Part shown: positions 9,936 through 21,212 of the stretch, piece after piece
How positions within the stretch are numbered: the stretch's first letter is position 1
How the letters are laid out: each line of letters starts with the position of its first letter
From: Orychophragmus violaceus
Taxonomy: Eukaryota; Streptophyta; Magnoliopsida; Brassicales; Brassicaceae
Reading direction: 5' to 3'
DNA: 64,000 bases
NCBI GenBank assembly: GCA_030180135.1
Contig: CM058231.1
Location: 24,989,034-25,053,033, forward strand
Notes under the pieces: model-generated
What the model saw: the letters and a program-made list of their open reading frames with translations, nothing else
Told to the model about the DNA's origin: nothing
Databases searched by the model: none
Program-made: the position numbers and the translations under genes

Positions 9936-11651
9936 GCCAACCAGAGATATACTGGAGCAATCTTTCTGCTTGACTGTCCACGCTTCAAACAACGAAGCAG
10001 TATACGAAGCTCTAATTGCCGGACTCAGACTAGTACATGCCTTAAAGATCCGAAACGTACAAGCATTCTGCGACTCGCAACTAGTCGCAAGCCAATATGG
10101 CGGAGAGTACGAGACAAGGGACGAAAGGATGGAAGCATACCTAAAAATCGTCCAGGGTTTGGTGAAACCACTCAAAAGCTTCAATCTGAAACGAATCCCC
10201 CGAGGAGAAAATACGACAGCCGACGCATTGGCAGCACTAGCCTCGACGTCAGAACCAGGCTTGAAGCGGATCATTCCGGTGGAGTTTATCGAACACCCAA
10301 GCATTGAAAATTCCAAAACGATCAACCTGGCTTATCAGCCTGAAGAGGAAGACGAAAACTTTCCGCTAGAAGAAGATAATGCCGAGATGAACGTACGGAC
10401 TGATGGAGAATATGGTTGCGATAAGAAGTGGATAGAGACGATCCGTTCGTACATAAAAAATGGCGAACTCCCTGATGATAAGTGGGCAGCGCGCAAAATT
10501 GAAGTTCAAGCCGCTCGCTATGTTTTGATGGAAGGAAATATTTACAAATGGAGACTATCCGGTCCCTTAATATCATGCGTCGAGGGCAGAGAAGCAAGAC
10601 GAGTTATGGAAGAAGTCCACAGCGGCTCATGCGGAAATCATTCTGGAGGAAGAGCACTAGCATTAAAAATCAAGCGCCACAGCTACTTCTGGCCAACAAT
10701 AACGAAAGACTGCGTGAAGTTTTCTCGAAAATGTGAAAAATGCAAAAGACACGCTCCGACCATCCGCCAACTGGCCGAACTGTTATTATCAATTTCGGCA
10801 CCTTACCCATTCATGCGTTGGTCGATGGACATAGTAGGGCCGCTTCATCAATCCAAATAAAAACGATTCCTTCTAGTCCTGACAGACTATTTTTCGAAAT
10901 GGATTGAAGCCGATTCATATGCCAGCATCAAAGACGCCCAAGTCGAAAGCTTCGTATGGAAGAATATCATATGTCGGCACGGAGTACCATACGAGATTGT
11001 TACAGACAACGGTTCACAATTCATCTCATCATGTTTCAAGGCTTTTTGCGAGAAATGGAAGATACGACTTCGACCCCGCGATATCCTCAAGGGAATGGGC
11101 AGGCCGAAGCTGCCAACAAAACAGTCCTCGATGGTCTGAAAAAGAGACTCAACGAAAAGAAAGGACGATGGGCGGATAATTTAGAAGGAGTCCTATGGTC
11201 ACACCGAACGACCCCCAGGCGAGCAATTGGCGAAACACCATTCGCACTCGTATACGGATCAGAATGGGTAATCCCAGCCGAGGTCGAAATCCCAGGGATA
11301 CGTCGCGAACTACTTTCTAGACAGGAAGGTCTAAATCATTCGATACGAACTGGATCTGATTGACGAACGACGTGACAGAGCATTAGTTCGTATCCAAAAT
11401 TATCAGCAGGCGGCCGCGAGGTACTACACTCGAACGTCCGCAGTGGAAGATTCTACGTAGGGGATTTGGTTCTGCGGAGGGTATTTCAAAACACCGTTGA
11501 GCGAAATGCAGGCAAGCTGGGAGCAAACTGGGAAGGACCTTACAAAATCACGAAAGTAGTCCGACCAAGGGCGTACGAGTTAACTAACATGGACGGCATC
11601 GAGGTTCCAAGAAGCTGGAATGCCATACATCTAAAGAAGTATTATCATTAA
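9936..11651 (+). pseudogene. Tat RNase H C-terminus and integrase, frameshifted
   Basis: The frame resumes after the ACCTC duplication with RNase H (HASNNEAVYEALIAGLRL, then CDSQLVASQ and ENTTADALAALAS). Next comes the integrase zinc-binding region with a histidine pair near HSGSCGNHSG and a cysteine pair at KCEKC, then SMDIVGPLH and a stop at 10858. The catalytic core continues after it in the same region (LTDYFSKWIEA, IVTDNGSQF, NGQAEAANKT), broken by frameshifts near 11075 and 11340 and a stop near 11456. The final piece, ending at 11651, contains the GPYKI and WNAIHLKKYY segments usual at the C-terminus of plant gypsy integrases. Confidence 0.88.
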
Positions 11652-13239
11652 ACTGAGACGTCATACATTTTGAACTACAGGACAACTTGATTCCCGAAAG
11701 GGGTATGTAGGCAGCCGATCTTCGATCGGTTCAGTTATCCCCCCTCTCAAAAAGGGGGGGGGGGAGTGGGTCCGTATATATCTATACTTCCACATCGGAA
11801 TTTGGAAAAAATTTAAAATAATTCTCGAACTCAAAATCTGTCCAACTACTTGGAAATCTCCAAAGAACTATCTCGGAAATTTCCAGCAAATCAGCTAGGA
11901 AAATCTAAGCTGATCAAACCATCATTCAGCTCGGAACGTTGCAGCGAATCAACTAGGAACTTTCCAGCAAACCTGCTAGGGAAGTCCGAGCAGATCAGCT
12001 AGGAACTTCCCATCAAACTAGCTGGGAAAGTCCGAGCAAATCAGCCAGGAACTTTCCAGCAGATCAGCTAGGAAAATCCTAGCTAGCCAAACCAGCTCGG
12101 AACCACCAAACTAAACCAGCTCGGGTTTCTGAGCTGAACTAGCCCAGATCCGAGCTAAACCAGGTCGAAATTTCCAAGCTAAACCAGGTCGAAATCAGCC
12201 AGGAACTTTCCAGCTGATCAGCTATGAAAATCCTAGCTAGCCAAACCAGCTCGGAACCACCGAACTAAACTAGCTCTGGTTTCCGAGCTGAACTAGCCCA
12301 GATCCGAGCTAAACCAGGTCGAAATTTCCAAGTTGAACTAGCTCGGATCTGAGCTAAACCAGCTCAGAATTTCCAAGCTGAACCAGCTCGGATCTGAGCT
12401 AAACCAGCTCAGAATTTCCGAGCTAAACCAGCTCGAATCTCAGCTAAACAAGCTCGGATCTGAGCTAAACCAGCTCGGAATTTCCGAGCTGAACCGGGTT
12501 GGATCTGAGCTAAACTAGCTCAGAATTTCTGAGCTGAACCAGCTAGGATCTGAGCTAAACCAGCTCGGATCTGAGCCAAACCAGCTCGAATCTGAGTTAA
12601 ACCAGCTCGGATCTGAGCCAAACCAGCTCGAAATTTCCGAGCTGAGCCGACGTGGATTTCCGAGCTGGCCGTTCTCCGCAAGAATTCTGAGCTATCCGCG
12701 GAAATTCCACACAACAAATCTTGGCTTGGAGTTATCCGGTAACAAAAATAAACTATTTTTCTCCTTTTCATTTCAGTCCGTTTCTTTTAGATCAAAATTA
12801 GGATATAAACTTTGTAACTTAGAATTCGCCTACTATTACGACGCATGAATAGTTGTTAGGAATAGCTTATCTTGTCCGCTGACGGCCGCGGCGGACAAAC
12901 ACATACATCCATCGTGGATATTAACCAACACGTCCTATATGGATTGATGCTCTATACATCCAACAAACGGATAAAAGCGCGCTATATAAATTTTAGATAC
13001 CGCCAAGGTATGTTTATTATCGGCAAATGGAACATAAGTCGAGAGGTTAACGTAAGATCCCGAATACGGGTTGTTGACAGGTCTTCAAATCCGCCACACC
13101 AGTATGGAGACGATAATAGACCCCAAAATCCAGTATGACGCTACTCAGCACACTGGTAAAATGACGTTCTAACCAAGTATATCTTGGTTCGGTATCTTTG
13201 GAATGTGGTCCTGCGGATACCGGTTTATTTTTGGTGAAC
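11652..13239 (+). other. Tat 3' non-coding region, first part
   Basis: After the integrase stop there is a G-rich tract near 11750-11773, then AT-rich sequence, the tandem array at 11890-12670, and unique-looking sequence up to the insertion site of element B. No conserved protein is encoded. The region resumes at 20438. Confidence 0.6.
11890..12670 (+). repeat. degenerate tandem array based on AGCTCGG / GAGCTAAACC
   Basis: Dozens of imperfect copies of a short unit such as CCAGCTCGGATCTGAGCTAA run head to tail, with a spacing of about 20-45 bases. Many units contain AGCT palindromes. The same motif reappears in the Tat 3' LTR at 23140-23290. Tandem arrays in 3' regions of Tat and Ogre elements are known and can seed satellites. 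Confidence 0.8.
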
Positions 13240-14415
13240 TGATATACCATGGATTTTAGGGCTTTTAACCATGGTATATGTGTTATTTATCGAGTCTTTT
13301 ACTATGTTTTAGAGTCTTTTCAGGTGTTTATTAGGTACAAGCACATTTGGAGCATATTTGGTGATTTTGGCACTTTCTGGAGCTAATTGGAGTATTTGAC
13401 CGAGAGATAGAGTTCACTGTCCGAAACAGAGAAAGGTGTCGATCGTTGCATGCCTAGCATCGATCGATGCACCAGCGAGATGGGCCAAACGACGGTCTGA
13501 TGAAGAATGATGACATTGCAATTCTGCCCAGAAGTTCTTGATATTTACAAAGAAGCCCCAAAACGTGTTTTAGGTTATAAATAGAGTTTTTGAGCCATTG
13601 TTTAGGCTATGCTTCATAACTAAGTTTTATTCTCTTAGGAGATTTTAGGGGGCTGTTTTTGTTCTCGAAAGAGACTTGATTTTGAACCCCAGTTCTTATT
13701 TGATTATATGATATTTGGTTTTCTACTTATGATATCTTCTGTCTCGATGAATATGTCTGAGTAGATCACCTGTTAGGTTGAAGGATTCTCATTAGGGATT
13801 TCAGAGAATTATAGTTTAATTAATCTGTAGAGATTCATATCTGCTAGTTCTTTATCTAATTTGTTCTTAATGCTTAATCTGAAGTAGCTAATCAGAGTTA
13901 TGATGGTAGGTTGATTAATTCAGCGGAAGTTGGTTAATTTAACTAGAAAGAATTTAGATAAGCAATTAAACTGTTCGCAAACGGAAGTTTGGTTCAGGTT
14001 AATTGTGAACATATCAAACTTGGAATTAATTCTAGTTTAATCTGTTAGTTCTCGCAAACGAAAGTTTGGTTTGCTGCACTTAGACTTAGAGAATTATCGC
14101 AAAGGAATTTGGTTAATTCTATATCCGTGTTTGAGTTCTAGAACAGTTATTGATTAGATCTAGATAGATTGATTGCTTGCGTTCTTGATTTCCTGAGAAC
14201 TCCTGAAACCTAACGCTTCGCCTTCTTGCTTACAAAATCACTTGATTTACTTTGCTATTTCGTTTACTGTTTTCACATCCGCTTCGCTTAATTTAATCTG
14301 AACTACTAATAATCTATTGTGTGACTGAGAGTCCTCGTGGGATTCGATACCTTATATACTACGATTGCATTAACTGTGCACTTGCAGTAGAATAGGGAAA
14401 ACTTACAACCTATCA
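13240..14415 (+). repeat. 5' LTR of element B
   Basis: Starts TGATATACCATGG and ends CCTATCA. The first 40 bases form an inverted repeat (ATATACCATGG with CCATGGTATAT). A dyad pair lies at 13436-13473. The opposite copy is 19262-20437. Confidence 0.93.
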
Positions 14416-14421
14416 AGTTTT

Positions 14422-14439
14422 TGGCGCCGTTGCCGGGGA
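14422..14439 (+). promoter_or_regulatory. tRNA-Asp primer binding site of B
   Basis: TGGCGCCGTTGCCGGGGA is perfectly complementary to the 3' end of plant tRNA-Asp. It is six bases beyond the LTR. Confidence 0.93.
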
Positions 14440-14547
14440 CTCTTTGAGTTCACCTATAGATTTAGTACTAGGAATTAGACTAAGCATTTTTTTTTAATTT
14501 TCTTGTTTACTCACGTTTTTTTACTTTGGATTCGCAGGGATTCGCAC

Positions 14548-14585
14548 TGCATCGATCGTTGCTCACCTTGCATCGATCGACACAA
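14548..14585. repeat. dyad pair in 5' leader of B
   Basis: TGCATCGATCGTTGC and TGCATCGATCGACAC lie 21 bp apart, just ahead of the gag start. This matches the position of the pairs at 8490-8580 (A) and 63687-63724 (C). Confidence 0.8.
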
Positions 14586-14598
14586 GGCGAGAACAGCG

Positions 14599-15949
14599 AT
14601 GCTGAGATCTGAGACGTTCAATAGGTTCCGCGCCATGGAGCCTGTGATATTGATTCGCGGTGAAAACGGCGTTTTACGAGACCAAGAGGGTCACATATGC
14701 AACGCAAAAGGTCAGAAAATAGATGGGGAAGGAAACCCCATCTTACCAGATTTCCATGTATTGGTTGGGCAAGTAGCTGAGATGCAGAATAAGATAGATG
14801 ACATCCACGACATCTTACTTAGGGAGAGACAGTTCCGAGCTGAGGCAAAAATCTGATAAATTTGCAGAGGTACACTATATGGCTGGAGCCAACTCTTATG
14901 GACATACACTGGGACATCAGCAGAGACAAGGTTCTAGGCATGCTCAAGGATCAAGAGACCATAATTATACTTCCTATCTGGCACCTCCTACACAAAGGAG
15001 CAAACTAGAGATGATGATAGAACAATCAATTGAAAAGCAACAGCAGAACACAGCTTCTTTCAGCTCGAAGCTAGAGAACCTGTACACTAATTTGAATGAG
15101 AAATTTGAATCCTTGAGCACTCGTATGAAGCATCTGGACACACAGATGGATCAAGTTTCAAGTTCTACCTAAAGGAAGGATTCTCAAGATGCTCAGGCCA
15201 GCAACATTCCCATTCAGGATGACACACAGATGGATCATGGATCATGTCTAGCAGTTAAGGCTGTGGAATTTGTGGAAGACAGAGGGGGATTTGATGTTGA
15301 ATTACCTGAGTTTGAAAGCTTCGATGCACCTGACTCAACAGAGATTGACATGGATCTCTTGACTTGGATAGTTCAGATTGAAGCAGGACCATGCCAAGAA
15401 GAGAAATTTGAGTCTGAGATGGCTGGAATGGACCAAGAAGCGGATAAACCCGAGACTGTAGTTGAAACACGAGCTGAGACAACAGCATCGATCGATGCAT
15501 CACAAGCACCGATCGTTGCACCCCGAAAGGAACCAGTTTCGCTCATATCTCAAGGACCTGCTAAGGAAAGAACCTATAAACCTCCATTACCATTCCCGAA
15601 AGCTCCCGTTAAGTCTAAAGATTTGGTTCAGTGCACAGTGGTGGTTGACAAGAAGATGGTGGTTCCACAAGAGCCTACTCTAACATCTTCAAGGCCTAAA
15701 ACTACTCATAAACAGAAGGCTCCGAACATCAAATCTTTGCCAAAGGTAAAGCATAAATCCTCTAAGTTTAAACCTCCTGACTCCACTGTTTTGAATACAG
15801 GAAAGAGCGTTAAAACACCCAAGTGTCAATCTCACCCTACATTCCTCCCGACGTTCCTTGGACGACATCATGCTGCTACTGCTTACACACCACCATGGAT
15901 GATAAGGCATTCACAGAGACACTCAAAGTCTCTGCTGAAACCTCCATGA
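14599..15949 (+). pseudogene. Athila gag, internally deleted
   Basis: The first piece (ATG 14599 to a stop at 14854) has the N-terminal segment ILIRGENGVLRD shared with A and C. It then jumps to MQNKIDDIHDILL, so the structural gag core has been deleted. The second piece (14880-15172) is Gln-rich with a coiled-coil segment like that of A. The third (15230-15949) is acidic and then Lys/Pro-rich, ending in FLGRHHAATAYTPPWM, equivalent to the extreme C-terminus of the gag-protease of A. The protease itself (DLGA and GRPFLAT motifs) is missing. It cannot encode a normal capsid protein. Confidence 0.8.
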
Positions 15950-16265
15950 GTCTGACCCCTTTCCAAAAGTCAAGCTAATGACTTAAAACAAGCGCTGAGT
16001 GGGAGGCAACCCACTGCTAGGTTTAATTATTTTTCCTTTTTATTTTTGGTGTTTTTCTTAGGATTTCACGATTTTATTGTTTTTGTTAGTTTTAGATACA
16101 GAACACAAGTCTGGAGATGTGTGACGATCGTTGCTCACATGTGCAACGGTCGTTGCAATTGGTTCAAATCGAAAATTAAGGTACGTTGAGCTAAACTAGA
16201 ATCAATCTGGTTCAACCAGCATCGATCGTTGCCCCTAAAGCAACAATCGTTGCACCCACGACCAG
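15950..16265 (+). other. spacer of B with two dyad pairs
   Basis: Non-coding. Contains the conserved GCGCTGAGTGGGAGGCAACC block (15991-16014) and dyad pairs at 16121-16158 and 16219-16254. The second pair ends about ten bases before the splice donor. Confidence 0.65.
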
Positions 16266-16787
16266 GTAAGTTACCTTAAACCCTATTTTCTCTCCTTCTT
16301 CTCCATTTCCTTTGGTCGACACACCGAGAACCCAAACCGAAAATCACCATTTCTTCATCGATTTCTTTGATTCTAAGCACTATTTCACTTATTTTTACAT
16401 CCCCAATCTGTTTCTCCTACCCATTTCTCACGAAATCAAGGTAATGTACTTCTATTTTCGATTTTTCGGATTTCACTTTTAGGGTTTTAGAAATTGGAGA
16501 TTTTAGATGGAATTGATGAATGCATGTTGACATGATTATGCTTTAGGTTGTTTAGTGATGGATTGTTGTTGATTTTGTGGTTGATAACACAATTTTGAAC
16601 TGATTTTGATGTTTTGTTTGCGGCGTAATCGCCTAGCAACGGTCGTTGCTTTGCGATTTTGGGAAATGTTCGATACAACGAAATCTCCTTGCAACGATCG
16701 ATGCCTTAGATGCAACGGTCGATGCTTCGCGATTTCACAGTGAAAATTTTGCCGAGACTTATAAATGTTTGAACTCTGTTTTTGCAG
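16266..16787 (+). other. conserved 522-bp intron ahead of ORF-1 family gene in B
   Basis: Donor CAG|GTAAGT at 16263-16270 and acceptor TTTTTGCAG ending at 16787, directly before ATG. Length and splice sites match element A exactly. A dyad (16635-16650) and a dyad pair (16690-16727) lie in its 3' half. Confidence 0.7.
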
Positions 16788-17878
16788 ATGGCGTCTCAAA
16801 GGCAACCCCGCAAGAAGCGAGCCACAGCTTCCACAGCAACACGACACTACACCCCACCGGCTCAATGGTTCAGCAGAGAGTCAGTAGCACCTCCCCCACA
16901 CTTGATCTCTGCAGGATCTACGGGTTCAGTACTGAGCCGAGGCGCATCGCCATGCCACTCGAGTGGGATCCGGTTGAGGCTCGCACATTCTGGGAGAGTA
17001 TTGGCAGCGGTCGATACAACTCCAGGACCACACCTGTAGTGCAGATGAGACATCCGGTGCTGCGATATGTCTCGCGTATCTAGTGCTGGAGCTTGCTTTG
17101 CAAGTTTGAGGCCAACAAGATGCGCAAACTTGAGATGGAGTTGCTGTTTATGGGGCTGAGAGATCAGTTTAGAGGTTCTAGCGTGAGAGATCCTACTGCG
17201 GGTCTCAACTTGGGAGCTATTTTCGCACAGCATTTAGTTGATCTGCAGCTGAAGCCGTTTGATGGAGCTGGTACTGAGATGGTAGGGAGTTTACTTACTC
17301 CCATTTTTGAGTATTGTGGGATTCCTCTTCATGGCACAGAGCGTGATACAGCTCGGGAGTTCCTGGATCTCAGCCATTTGCAGAGCGCTACCTAGCTCAA
17401 GGAGGGGCGCATTTGGGTTTACACTGATCCGACCACTGGGAGGACTGGTATCGAGCTTCCTGCTGCCAGATGGACACAGATTGACACATTAGAGGCACTG
17501 AGATTTCAGCCTCCTGAGTCTGCGCAGCGTGGGATTCCGACTATGGCTCATCCGCTGGGAGAGCCTTCCTCACGAGCTTCGACTTCTGCTGCCCCTACTC
17601 CTGCGCCAGCGCCTGCCCCAGTCGACATTGTGGGTCCCTTTCCAGAGCCTGCGATGGCTTACGGTGCATACTCTGAGGCAGAGTGGAGAGAGAGATCAGA
17701 TGGTATGTTTCGAGTTCTTTGGAACTTCGTGCGTACTTGCAGCTACAGGAGGCCACCACAGATCCATCAGCCCGTACCTGACCGTCGTCGACAGCGATCT
17801 CCGACTGATACTGATCCCGCAGCTGAGGCAGCCGATGACGATGCACAGTATGGTGGGATAGATGATGAGAGCGAGTGA
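16788..17878 (+). pseudogene. ATHILA ORF-1 family gene, broken
   Basis: Begins MASQRQPRKKRA like the intact copy in A, but a deletion of several hundred bases near 16900 joins the N-terminus out of frame to LDLCRIYGFSTEPRRIAM. The rest follows in one frame to 17878, with TAG stops at 17081 and 17393 where A encodes leucine (TTG to TAG). The C-terminus keeps the Pro/Ala-rich, basic and acidic blocks. It is a decayed homologue of 3471-4964. Confidence 0.88.
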
Positions 17879-19246
17879 GCGTAGTCTCCATATTCAGACT
17901 TTCGGTTCTGTATTCTGACTTTTATCTTTTCTTGCACTTTTGTTTTTTTGCATTTTCTTATTTTCCTTAGGATTCTACTATGTTTGGATGATTTGTACTT
18001 TATTTGGTACATCTTTTGCTTCGGTTTTACTCTGTTTCTAGTGTTTTCAGCTTGCAGGGACCAAAATTGACAAAAACAGACGGACTAACCTGCTAACTTG
18101 CTGACTGTTCGTGAAAACGCAGTGCGTCGATCGACACACCATTGTGTCGATCGTCACAATACGAAAGAATCGCACAGCAACGGTCGGTGCACCTAGTGCA
18201 ACGATCGGTGCATGTGCGACAGAGGTAAAACCCGACAGAACTAAAACATCCATTAACAATTTTTCTTTCTTTTTTTTACCGATCCTTCGCTGGACACTAC
18301 TGGGGACAGTGTGTCTTAAGTGTGGGGGAGGTGCTACTGACTTTTGTTTTTTGTTTTCTTAAGAGTCAGTCAGTTTTTCAAAAAAAATATTTGTTTTATT
18401 GAGTCAAAATTGTTTAAGTAAGAAACTATGATTTTCTGAGAAGATTTGCAAGACTTGCAGGAACTTAAGTAACCATTGGGATGAAGTTGCAGGATCTATC
18501 TCTGACTATTAGAAAATCCCATCACAGATCAACCTAGTGGGAACACCCACATCACTTCAGGTATCAGAGGATCCTTTTACTGACTTCAACTTAATACTGA
18601 CTTAGATTTCTCACCTAAGGGCATGGTATACTTTGTGTCGGATTCCCTTGTTAGTTCTGACACAGCCTGTCAACCTATCCTATTTAGTTCCCTTCTCCCC
18701 TTCTATAAAGTAAAAAAAAAAAAGATAATAAACTGAGGATGAGTTAGTAACTCCGAAGTGGTCATGGGAAGGGTAGCAAACACTATTTTCTCTCATGTGA
18801 TCCATGGAATGTGTCCAAAGTACACCCCATAATGGGAAGAATACTGATAAAAAAAAAAAATGATACCCAGTGGGGAAAAATCAGTTGTTAAAGAAGGGAA
18901 AGAGAAGAAAGGGACTAGAGAAAGATAGTATGGTGGTCTAAAGCTGATAAGGTAAGAATCCATGTGCCCTTTGATCGATACTCCTTAGGTGAGACCGCAC
19001 TTAAATACTTGCAGAAGTCAGTAGGGAGAATTTGAATGCTTGAATGTGATTGTGGAGTTTACCTAGGACAGTTGCTAAGTGTGGGGGAAGTACATGTTGG
19101 TCTTGATATTTTGTGATTGATTCTTTCAGTGATTTACTAAGGGGAATCTGAGTATTGTTGCTTCTATGACGAAAAGAGTTTCTGAAGAGTTTTCAAACCT
19201 CTTGACTACATTTAGTTCTTTGTCTTGCTTGAGGACAAGCAAGAGC
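17879..19246 (+). other. 3' non-coding region of B
   Basis: No protein is encoded. It holds dyad pairs (18122-18159, 18177-18213), polypurine-like tracts at 18317-18331 and 19076-19089, and the hairpin at 19224-19243. The order mirrors element A. Confidence 0.7.
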
Positions 19247-19261
19247 TAAGTGTGGGGGAGT
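19224..19261 (+). promoter_or_regulatory. hairpin and polypurine tract of B
   Basis: CTTGCTTG-AGGA-CAAGCAAG is a perfect 8-bp stem, followed by TAAGTGTGGGGGAGT directly before the 3' LTR. The outer stem pair differs from element A but is still paired. Confidence 0.75.
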
Positions 19262-20437
19262 TGATATACCATGGATTTTAGGGCTTTTAACCATGGTATA
19301 TGTGTTATTTATCGAGTCTTTTACTATGTTTTAGAGTCTTTTCAGGTGTTTATTAGGTACAAGCACATTTGGAGCATATTTGGTGATTTTGGCACTTTCT
19401 GGAGCTAATTGGAGTATTTGGCCGAGAGATAGAGTTCACTGTCCGAAACAGAGAAAGGTGTCGATCGTTGCATGCCTAGCATCGATCGATGCACCAGCGA
19501 GATGGGCCAAACGACGGTCTGATGAAGAATGATGACATTGCAATTCTGCCCAGAAGTTCCTGATATTTACAAAGAAGCCCCAAAACGTGTTTTAGGTTAT
19601 AAATAGAGTTTTTGAGCCATTGTTTAGGCTATGCTTCATAACTAAGTTTTATTCTCTTAGGAGATTTTAGGGGGCTGGTTTTGTTCTCGAAAGAGACTTG
19701 ATTTTGAACCCCAGTTCTTATTTGATTATATGATATTTGGTTTTCTACTTATGATATCTTCTGTCTCGATGAATATGTCTGAGTAGATCACCTGTTAGGT
19801 TGAAGGATTCTCATTAGGGATTTCAGAGAATTATAGCTTAATTAATCTGTAGAGATTCATATCTGCTAGTTCTTTATCTAAGTTATTCTTAATGCTTAAT
19901 CTGAAGTAGCTAATCAGAGTTATGATGGTAGGTTGATTAATTCAGCGGAAGTTGGTTAATTTAACTAGAAAGAATTTAGATAAGCAATTAAACTGTTCGC
20001 AAACGGAAGTTTGGTTCAGGTTAATTGTGAACATATCAAACTTGGAATTAATGCTAGTTTAATCTGTTAGTTCTCGCAAACGAAAGTTTGGTTTGCTGCA
20101 CTTAGACTTAGAGAATTATCGCAAAGGAATTTGGTTAATTCTATATCCGTGTTTGAGTTCTAGAACAGTTATTGATTAGATCTAGATAGATTGATTGCTT
20201 GCGTTCCTGATTTCCTGAGAACTCCTGAAACCTAACGCTTCGCCTTCTTTCTTACAAACTCACTTGATTTACTTTGCTATTTCGTTTACTGTTTTCACAT
20301 CCGCTTCGCTTAATTTAATCTGAACTACTAATAATCTATTGTGTGACTGAGAGTCCTCGTGGGATTCGATACCTTATATACTACGATTGCATTAACTGTG
20401 CACTTGCAGTAGAATAGGGAAAACTATATACCTATCA
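19262..20437 (+). repeat. 3' LTR of element B
   Basis: Direct copy of 13240-14415, ending CCTATCA and followed by the duplicated TGAAC. Contains the dyad pair at 19458-19493. Confidence 0.93.
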
Positions 20438-20930
20438 TGAACGAAAGATGCGAGGCGAGAGTCTCGCGGAAAGTCGGGATCAAAAATCCAAACCCAGTAA
20501 AATACATCACACTGGTCTCGACAACGTCATTATTGAGTACACGACCAACTTGGGAATGTAAGATGGCCGCACTAGTACTAAAGTCAACCAGAAAACTCCT
20601 AATAACCCAGTAAGACGCTTCCAAGGACGCTGGTTTAAACATTATAAGTCCACAGGAGAAAACATATTGTTATTTCTCGGACTCAAAACCCAGTAAGACG
20701 CTTCCGAGCACACTGGTCTGATCATTGCAAAACCCAGTAAGACGCTTCTGAGCACACTGGTCTAGTCACTATTAGTCCGCAAGAGAAAAACGTTTTTGTT
20801 ACTTCTCTGACTCAATTTCGAAACCCGGTAAGACGCTTCCGAGTACACTGATCCAATAATTATAAATCCGCAAGAGGAGTAGACGTACTCCTCGAACTCG
20901 GTAGCAAAACCTGATAAGGTGTCGCTAGAC
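20438..20930 (+). repeat. CCAGT...ACTGG repeat cluster in Tat 3' region
   Basis: About five to six imperfect copies of AACCCAGTAAGACGCTTCCG followed by AGCACACTGGTC occur here, spaced irregularly. A further copy lies near 13118-13155, left of the element B insertion. Each copy is bounded by CCAGT and its inverse ACTGG around some 20 bases. I do not recognise the family. Confidence 0.65.
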
Positions 20931-21212
20931 ACGACGGCCCATGACGAACATATATCCGCAAAAGGATGGTGTTTGTGACACTCCCCAAAACCAATAAGCA
21001 ATAGACCAAACGCTTTGGAAAAACTCGAAGATCGCGGCCATCTTACGAGATAAAGCTTAGATCGGCGAATATTAGGCTCCCCGAGCCAACCCAACTTCGT
21101 TCTTCGAGTAGTGTTTTCCGATAACTTACAAGACGCCGTCTGAAAAATAATCTCGGAGACTAAAAACAAAAATGATCCGGAAAACGATTTCGGAAACTTA
21201 AAACAAAGTAGT

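Larger units (their letters stand above)
13240..20437 (+). mobile_element. Athila-like LTR retrotransposon B, non-autonomous, complete ends
   Basis: The element has TG and CA ends, a 5-bp duplication TGAAC (13235-13239 and 20438-20442) and two 1176-bp LTRs that differ at about eleven positions by eye. It carries a tRNA-Asp primer site, gag fragments, the 522-bp intron, a broken ATHILA ORF-1 family gene, three polypurine-like tracts and the same dyad pairs as element A, in the opposite orientation. The protease and the gag core are deleted and no polymerase is present. It interrupts the 3' region of the Tat element. Confidence 0.93.

Noticed and set aside
12520..12771. Minus-strand ORF with repeated AQIRAGL peptide
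   Set aside because: It translates the AGCTCGG tandem array; the peptide repeat follows from the DNA repeat.
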